64,000 bases of DNA from Synechocystis sp. PCC 7338 (GTDB lineage Bacteria > Cyanobacteriota > Cyanobacteriia > Cyanobacteriales > Microcystaceae), in assembly GCF_018282115.1 (NCBI RefSeq), contig NZ_CP054306.1, forward strand, positions 2,713,488 through 2,777,487, read 5' to 3'. The translations under genes were made by a program, and so were the position numbers. Under the pieces are notes generated by a model. The model did not search any database, had not been told where the DNA came from, and worked only from the letters and a program-made list of their open reading frames with translations. This document shows positions 58,516 to 64,000 of this stretch, piece by piece (positions within the stretch are counted from its first letter, which is position 1; each line of letters opens with the position of its first letter).

Positions 58516-59631
58516 ATGCGCCGAATCCTGATCGCACCAGACTCGTTTAAAGGAACTCTCTCCGCTGGGGAGGTTTGCCGTATTACGTCGGAAGTTTTAG
58601 CACCAGAATTTGACTGTGTTGCCCATCCCTTGGCCGATGGTGGGGAAGGAACCCTAGAGGCGATCGCCCATAATCTCGATGGCCAATGGCAAACGGTGTG
58701 GGTACGGGGCCCATTGCCTGGTCAAAAAGTTGATGCCCGTTATTTATGGTCAGCAGAAAGGGAAATAGCGGTCATTGAATTAGCTCAAGCCAGTGGTTTA
58801 CCTTTGGTTCCCACTGGGGAACGTAATCCGGAAATTACCACTAGCTACGGCACTGGGGAATTAATTGCCCATGCTGCCCAGCGGGGAGCAAAACAAATTC
58901 AATTGGCGATCGGTGGTTCAGCCACCAATGATGCTGGCTTAGGTTTGCTGATGGCGTTGGGTTGGCAGTTTTTAGATTATCAAGGTCAATCTGTCGGTTG
59001 GGGAGGTCAAGCTCTAGGAAAAGTCAGCCAAGTTATTCCCCCGGTCTTAGATACTTTTCCCGAGATAACCCTGTTATGTGATGTGACCAGTCCTTTTTAT
59101 GGTTCCAATGGGGCCGCCTTTGTTTACGCTCCACAAAAAGGGGCAGATCCGGCTATGGTGCAACGCTTGAACCGAGGTCTGGAACATTTTGCCCAAGTAG
59201 TCAGAAAAAGGAATTGCTTTGAGCTTAATTTTCCCGGAGCCGGTGCTGCTGGGGGAATTGGTGGGGGCGTTGCCTGGGCTCTCAAGGCCACCATAGAGTC
59301 GGGATTTACGGCGATCGCCCAATTGACCGGATTGGAACAAACCATGGCCCAATGCGACCTAGTGATTACTGGGGAGGGGCGCTTCGATAACCAATCTCAC
59401 CGAGGCAAAGTGGTGGGGAGGGTCATTGAGTTGGCACAGGCCATGGGAAAACCGGCGATCATCATGGCGGGGCAAAGTCAAGAAAACCAAACAAAAATTC
59501 CTCCTAACCTAAAGCAAATTTTTACCCTAGTGGGCAGCGATATTTCTGCAACCACAGCATTGAACAATCCTCAATGGGCTTTGCAACGGAGACTGGTTGA
59601 GGTCAAACAGTATCTCGACTCTATGAATTAG
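58516..59631 (+). CDS. glxK: Glycerate kinase (GlxK family)
   Basis: The 371-residue protein begins MRRILIAPDSFKGTLSAGEV, the classical GlxK start. It also has HPLADGGEGTLEAIAHNLDG, LAIGGSATNDAGLGLLMALG near residue 131, GAGAAGGIGGGVAWALKATI, and DLVITGEGRFDNQSHRGKVV near residue 283. The family phosphorylates D-glycerate, in cyanobacteria the closing step of photorespiration. The gene lies 54 bases after ccmK4, which fits the carbon-metabolism context. Whether it yields 2- or 3-phosphoglycerate cannot be read from sequence. Confidence 0.92.
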   Translation: MRRILIAPDSFKGTLSAGEVCRITSEVLAPEFDCVAHPLADGGEGTLEAIAHNLDGQWQTVWVRGPLPGQKVDARYLWSAEREIAVIELAQASGLPLVPTGERNPEITTSYGTGELIAHAAQRGAKQIQLAIGGSATNDAGLGLLMALGWQFLDYQGQSVGWGGQALGKVSQVIPPVLDTFPEITLLCDVTSPFYGSNGAAFVYAPQKGADPAMVQRLNRGLEHFAQVVRKRNCFELNFPGAGAAGGIGGGVAWALKATIESGFTAIAQLTGLEQTMAQCDLVITGEGRFDNQSHRGKVVGRVIELAQAMGKPAIIMAGQSQENQTKIPPNLKQIFTLVGSDISATTALNNPQWALQRRLVEVKQYLDSMN

Positions 59632-59978
59632 GAAATGGTCAACTCTCTTCCTGACCAAACCGAGGGGGCCAGCCAGAAAACTGACCCTGACCCTAGCCAT
59701 CATTAAAATAGCAACTATAATCTGTTATTAACCATCAACATCATCGTTCCGTGAGCAGAAGCTGTAGGCGGTCTTTCTTTGCCAAAACTGATTGTGGCTC
59801 CGGTGCCCTAAACCGGGTCTGCAGAACAGCCCAATGGCCTTGCTAAACCTAGCATTCACCATGAATCTAAAGAAAATTGTCAACTTCTCCCACTCTTTCG
59901 AAAAAAACGTGTACAATGTGTTACTGAGTATAGGACCTGGTTCCCGTAGTCATTATTAGGTGTGAGGAAAAGCTAAAA
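59632..59978 (+). promoter_or_regulatory. Leader and promoter region of the porin gene
   Basis: These 347 bases hold no gene. A TACAAT box lies at 59912-59917, about 62 bases before the porin ATG; no -35 matches at the usual distance, so activation by another factor is possible. GTGAGGAAAAG lies 6 bases before the ATG. Highly expressed outer-membrane porins in cyanobacteria often have long leaders. Confidence 0.4.
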
Positions 59979-61871
59979 ATGCTTAAACTATCTTGGAAGT
60001 CCCTGTTAGTGAGCCCTGCTGTGATCGGTGCCGCCCTTTTGGCCGGTGCTGCTAATGCTGCTCCCGACAACGTTACGAATGCTCAAGTTTTAGACCAATT
60101 GGATCAATATACTGCTGAAGGCCAACTCTCCAGTGTTGATCAAGTAACCAGCGTCAGCGAACTCCGCGATGTGCAACCCACCGCCTGGGCCTATGAAGCG
60201 CTCAAGAGCTTGGTGGAACGCTACGGTTGTATCGTTGGTTACCCCGACCGTACCTTCCGTGGTGATCGGGCCCTCAGCCGCTGGGAATTTGCCGCCGGTC
60301 TTAACGCCTGTATGAACGTTATGGAACGTTTGATTCAGGAAAACGTGGCGGTTCTCCGTGAAGACATTGACAAACTGAAACGCCTCATGCAGGAATTCGA
60401 AGCAGAATTGGCTGCTTTGGGTGCTCGGGTTGACAACCTTGAAGCTCGCACCTCCTTCCTGGAAGATCATCAGTTCTCTACCACCACCAAGTTGACCGGG
60501 GAGGTAATCTTTGCTCCCACCGCCATCTTTGGCACTAAAAACACCCTCAACAACCAGAGCGACAACAACCAGGCTGTATTCCAAAACCGGGTTCGTTTAC
60601 AGTTCAACACCAGTTTCTCCGGTGAAGACCTCTTAGTTACCCGTCTTGCTGCCGGTAATGGCAATCGCTTCAAGAGCTTCTACCCCACTCAAAACGTTAT
60701 CGATCCTGAGACTGGTAACCCCATCGGTATCGTAGGCAACTACTATGAAAGCCCCACCTTTACTCAGGTGCACCAGCTTTCCCCTGGCGACAATAACAAC
60801 GTAGCCGTTGACTGGTTGGCCTACTATGTCCCCCTCGATTTAGGCACTAACTTTCGTCTCAATAACTATATTGCCGCCTTCGGTGGTATCTGGGATGACT
60901 TCGTTCCTACCCTAAATCCCTACTTCGACGACTACACCGGTGGTAAAGGTTCTTTGAGCCAATTCACCGCTCAGAACCCCATCTACTCGATTGGTGGTGG
61001 TACCGGTATTGGTACCAGCCTCGAGGTAGGTTTCCTGAGCAATTTGTTAGGTCCCACTTCCTTGAGCTTGGGTTACTTGGCTAGCACCGGTAACAATCCC
61101 AGCAGTGGCGGTTCTGTAACCAACCCTGCTACCGGTAATAACTACGACTTCAGCAGTGGTGGCAACGGTTTGTTCAACGGTGGCTACAGCGCCTTGGCTC
61201 AAATCACCACTAACATCTTTGATCGGGTAAGCTTGGGCTTCACCTACGTTAATGCCTACACCACCCCCGATGCCGCTATCTTCGGCAAAGGTGGTACTCA
61301 AGGTATTGTTGGTACGACGGCTGCTAACCTTAATCGTTCTGAGTTAAATGACTCCTTTGTTAACGGTTTGGGTGTGGGTGCCCCTCCTGTGGATGCGGCT
61401 ACCTATAACGGTAATGTTAGTGGCGGCAGTGCCTCTGGCAACGTTATCAATCCCTACGACTTTGGTGGTAAGCAAACCAACAGCTACGGCGTCCAAATGG
61501 CTTGGAATATCGCTGAATGGTTGAGCTTCAGTGCCTACGGCAGCTACACCAACGTGACTTTGATTGGTAAGGACAACGGTGATATCTGGACCTACGGTGG
61601 TGGCTTTGCCTTCCCCGACCTTGGTAAAGAGGGTAACGTTCTTGGTATCTTTGCCGGTGTTCAACCCTATGTTTCTGGTTTCACCAACGGTACTTTAGGA
61701 ACCACCTTTGTAACCACTGCTAACCCTGTCCAAGTTGAACTGTTCTACAAGTATCAACTCACCGACAACCTTTCTTTGACCCCTGGTGTAATCTGGATCT
61801 CCAAGCCTGAACAGACCACCAATGCCACCGACGCCTTCATTGGCACTATCCGTGGTACCTTCACTTTCTAA
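59979..61871 (+). CDS. Outer-membrane porin with SLH domain (OprB-like)
   Basis: This 630-residue protein is the major cyanobacterial porin type. It has a signal peptide (MLKLSWKSLLVSPAVIGAAL, cleaved after ANA), then an SLH domain (about residues 55-120; DVQPTAWAYEALKSLVERYG and GYPDRTFRGDRALSRWEFAA) that binds peptidoglycan. A coiled coil (RLMQEFEAELAALGARVDNL, about 130-160) is followed by an OprB-like beta-barrel ending in phenylalanine (GTIRGTFTF). I recall the homologue as slr1841. Codon use is strongly biased, as in psaA and tuf, consistent with very high expression. A terminator follows at 61928. Confidence 0.93.
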   Translation: MLKLSWKSLLVSPAVIGAALLAGAANAAPDNVTNAQVLDQLDQYTAEGQLSSVDQVTSVSELRDVQPTAWAYEALKSLVERYGCIVGYPDRTFRGDRALSRWEFAAGLNACMNVMERLIQENVAVLREDIDKLKRLMQEFEAELAALGARVDNLEARTSFLEDHQFSTTTKLTGEVIFAPTAIFGTKNTLNNQSDNNQAVFQNRVRLQFNTSFSGEDLLVTRLAAGNGNRFKSFYPTQNVIDPETGNPIGIVGNYYESPTFTQVHQLSPGDNNNVAVDWLAYYVPLDLGTNFRLNNYIAAFGGIWDDFVPTLNPYFDDYTGGKGSLSQFTAQNPIYSIGGGTGIGTSLEVGFLSNLLGPTSLSLGYLASTGNNPSSGGSVTNPATGNNYDFSSGGNGLFNGGYSALAQITTNIFDRVSLGFTYVNAYTTPDAAIFGKGGTQGIVGTTAANLNRSELNDSFVNGLGVGAPPVDAATYNGNVSGGSASGNVINPYDFGGKQTNSYGVQMAWNIAEWLSFSAYGSYTNVTLIGKDNGDIWTYGGGFAFPDLGKEGNVLGIFAGVQPYVSGFTNGTLGTTFVTTANPVQVELFYKYQLTDNLSLTPGVIWISKPEQTTNATDAFIGTIRGTFTF

Positions 61872-61927
61872 TCCTAAGTTCATCTTTTTGGGATACTTGT
61901 TTGAAAGTTAAGCTCTAATAACTCTTT

Positions 61928-61952
61928 AACCCCGCCTCTGGTGGGGTTTTTC
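61928..61952 (+). terminator. Intrinsic terminator after the porin gene
   Basis: AACCCCGCC (61928-61936) pairs with GGTGGGGTT (61940-61948), nine pairs with one G-T, over a TCT loop, and runs into TTTTT. It is 56 bases after the porin stop and 46 bases before cysK. Confidence 0.88.
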
Positions 61953-61997
61953 GTTGTAAGATGCAGGCAGATTTCCCTTCTTGGTGGGCCCTTACCT

Positions 61998-62936
61998 ATG
62001 AAAATTGCTAGCAATGTTACAAAGCTAATTGGTCGTACTCCTCTAGTTCGCCTCAATCGTATTCCCCAATTTGAAGGGTGTGAAGCTCAAATTGTAGTCA
62101 AGTTGGAAGGGATGAATCCGGCGGCGTCGGTAAAAGACCGCATTGGTGTCAATATGATTAACCAGGCAGAACAAGAAGGGTTGATTGAACCAGGCAGGAC
62201 TCTGTTGATTGAGCCCACTTCTGGTAATACAGGTATTGCCCTCGCCATGGTGGCGGCGGCCAAGGGTTACCAATTAATTTTGACCATGCCAGAAACCATG
62301 AGCCAAGAACGGCGGGCTATGTTAAAAGCCTATGGAGCCAAATTGGAACTCACCCCAGGGGGGGAAGGTATGGGAGGATGCATTAGGAGAGCCCAGGAAT
62401 TGGCGGAAAGTTTGCCAAATGCTTATATGCTGCAACAGTTTGATAATCCGGCCAATCCTCAAATCCATCAACAGACTACGGCATTGGAAATTTGGCAAGA
62501 TACGGACGGAACCATTGATTTTTTGGTGGCGGGGGTAGGCACTGGTGGCACAATTACCGGGGTTGCTTCTGTGTTGAAGGAGAAAAAGCCTACTTTCCAG
62601 GCGATCGCCGTGGAACCTCAGAACAGTCCGGTTTTATCGGGAGGGAAACCAGGTCCCCACAAAATTCAAGGAATTGGGGCTGGATTTATACCCGAAGTGT
62701 TAGATGTGGATTTAATTGATGAAGTAATTACCGTTACTGACCAAGAGGCGATCGCCTACGGCCGTAGATTAGCCAGAGAAGAAGGCTTATTGTCGGGGAT
62801 TTCCACCGGGGCAGCCTTAGCCGCGGCCATCAAAGTGGGAAAAAGACCTGCCAATAAAGACAAATTGATTGTCATGATCCAACCCAGTTTTGGAGAAAGA
62901 TATCTCAGCACGCCCCTATTTCAAGATCTGGACTAG
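61998..62936 (+). CDS. cysK: Cysteine synthase (O-acetylserine thiol-lyase)
   Basis: From ATG at 61998 this is a 312-residue PLP enzyme: [20 protein letters not shown], the PLP Lys in [15 protein letters not shown] (near residue 43), [20 protein letters not shown] near residue 70, and [20 protein letters not shown] near residue 176, ending [12 protein letters not shown]. The terminator between it and the porin gene shows it has its own promoter. The frame is open to 61941, over the terminator, but the conserved start is internal. cysK and cysM types are hard to tell apart by eye. Confidence 0.95.
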   Translation: MKIASNVTKLIGRTPLVRLNRIPQFEGCEAQIVVKLEGMNPAASVKDRIGVNMINQAEQEGLIEPGRTLLIEPTSGNTGIALAMVAAAKGYQLILTMPETMSQERRAMLKAYGAKLELTPGGEGMGGCIRRAQELAESLPNAYMLQQFDNPANPQIHQQTTALEIWQDTDGTIDFLVAGVGTGGTITGVASVLKEKKPTFQAIAVEPQNSPVLSGGKPGPHKIQGIGAGFIPEVLDVDLIDEVITVTDQEAIAYGRRLAREEGLLSGISTGAALAAAIKVGKRPANKDKLIVMIQPSFGERYLSTPLFQDLD

Positions 62937-63035
62937 GAAAGGAATTTTTCCTTAAAACTTTACTGAAAAAAGGAAACTTTCGGGAATTGTGAGTTATTTT
63001 AAAGCGTAAGTGGCCACACAATACGAGCATTCCCC

Positions 63036-64000
63036 ATGGTAACGCTACTCGAAAACCCCTTCCGTACTGGACTCCGCCAAGAACGCACTCCAGAACCTCT
63101 CGTTTTGACCATTTTTGGCGCATCGGGAGACCTAACCCAACGAAAACTGGTGCCAGCCATCTACCAAATGAAACGAGAGCGTCGTTTACCCCCGGAGTTA
63201 ACAGTTGTCGGTTTTGCTAGAAGGGACTGGAGTCACGACCATTTTCGTGAGCAGATGCGTAAGGGCATCGAAGAATTTTCCACCGGCATTGGCAGTGAAG
63301 ACCTCTGGAATGAGTTTGCCCAAGGTCTATTTTATTGCTCCGGCAACATGGACGACCCAGAAAGCTATCTCAAATTGAAAAACTTCCTGGCGGAATTAGA
63401 TGAAAAACGCAATACCAGGGGCAATCGAGTCTTCTATCTAGCTGTTTCCCCCAACTTTTTCCCCCCAGGTATTAAACAATTAGGGGCGGCGGGGATGCTT
63501 AGTGATCCGATAAAAAGCCGGATTGTGATTGAAAAGCCCTTTGGTCGGGACCTGAGTTCAGCTCAAAACCTTAACCGAGTGGTACAGGGGGTGTGTAAAG
63601 AAAATCAGGTATATCGTATCGACCATTATCTGGGCAAAGAAACGGTGCAAAACCTGATGGTGTTCCGCTTTGCCAATGCAATTTTTGAACCATTGTGGAA
63701 TCGCCAGTTTGTCGACCACGTACAAATTACGGTGGCAGAAACGGTGGGAGTAGAAGAACGGGCTGGTTATTACGAATCTGCCGGTGCTCTGCGGGACATG
63801 GTGCAGAACCACCTGTTGCAACTGTTTTGCTTGACCGCCATGGATCCCCCCAACGCTATTGATGCAGATAGTATTCGCAACGAAAAAGTCAAAGTTTTAC
63901 AGGCTACCCGTTTGGCAGATATTAATAACCTGGAAAATGCTGGTATCCGTGGTCAGTATAAAGCGGGTTGGATGGGCGGCAAACCAGTCCCCGGCTATCG
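63036..64000 (+). CDS. zwf: Glucose-6-phosphate 1-dehydrogenase, 5' part (cut by window end)
   Basis: The frame begins at ATG 63036 and is open to the last base (about 321 codons of an expected ~509). It shows the NADP-binding [20 protein letters not shown] near residue 26, [20 protein letters not shown] near residue 167 and the active-site [20 protein letters not shown] near residue 191. G6PDH opens the oxidative pentose phosphate pathway, the main NADPH source in the dark. In cyanobacteria opcA usually follows; it would lie beyond the window. Confidence 0.96.
   Translation, partial: MVTLLENPFRTGLRQERTPEPLVLTIFGASGDLTQRKLVPAIYQMKRERRLPPELTVVGFARRDWSHDHFREQMRKGIEEFSTGIGSEDLWNEFAQGLFYCSGNMDDPESYLKLKNFLAELDEKRNTRGNRVFYLAVSPNFFPPGIKQLGAAGMLSDPIKSRIVIEKPFGRDLSSAQNLNRVVQGVCKENQVYRIDHYLGKETVQNLMVFRFANAIFEPLWNRQFVDHVQITVAETVGVEERAGYYESAGALRDMVQNHLLQLFCLTAMDPPNAIDADSIRNEKVKVLQATRLADINNLENAGIRGQYKAGWMGGKPVPGY

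Overview
The window is a chromosome segment from a unicellular cyanobacterium of the Synechocystis type, close to but not identical with PCC 6803. The evidence is photosystem I core genes (psaA, psaB), several cyanobacterial NDH-1 genes, carboxysome shell genes, and the dispersed palindrome GCGATCGC (HIP1) in most genes. The PhaE and PhaC proteins match what I remember of the PCC 6803 proteins except for scattered substitutions. Locus comparisons to PCC 6803 are from memory; no search was run.

Layout. 1-5172: ndhD2, an RpiB-like isomerase with an apparent ACG start, a periplasmic protein, purD and a DUF2064 protein. 5174-10327: the str ribosomal cluster (rpsL, rpsG, fusA, tuf, rpsJ) between a near-consensus promoter and a good terminator. 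10335-12490: an AT-rich, HIP1-free two-gene cassette on the minus strand, made of a PD-(D/E)XK-like domain fused to a ParA ATPase plus a ParB-like protein. 12713-15472: a TRAP transporter (probably gtrABC) with an ABC-type family-3 binding protein. 15583-25014: a small membrane protein, a pentapeptide-repeat protein, an LD-carboxypeptidase, hypB, nnr, a class A penicillin-binding protein and gatB. 25014-30082: a MITE-like element, a Uma2 gene broken by an amber stop, a transglutaminase-like membrane protein lacking catalytic residues, a GIY-YIG protein and aroC.

30143-34689 is a minus-strand translation and secretion block: rplS, tRNA-Trp, secE, nusG, rplK, rplA, rplJ, rplL. 34825-41820 holds an alpha/beta hydrolase, a ComFB-domain protein, a metalloprotease lacking its AAA part, a Tic20-like protein, a [2Fe-2S] ferredoxin and phaE-phaC. 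41847-47760 is the CO2-inducible NDH-1MS operon (ndhF3-ndhD3-cupA-cupS). 49190-53886 is psaA-psaB with RpaB-type sites upstream. 54494-55347 is a decayed CHASE3-GGDEF gene. The end carries manR, pdhB, ccmK3-ccmK4, glycerate kinase, an SLH porin, cysK and the start of zwf, cut by the window edge.

Much of the window serves photosynthesis and carbon: NDH-1MS takes up CO2, CcmK3/K4 modify the carboxysome shell, PSI supplies electrons, ferredoxin distributes them, and PhaEC stores carbon. The most unusual parts are the nuclease-ParA/ParB cassette and several genes at different stages of decay.
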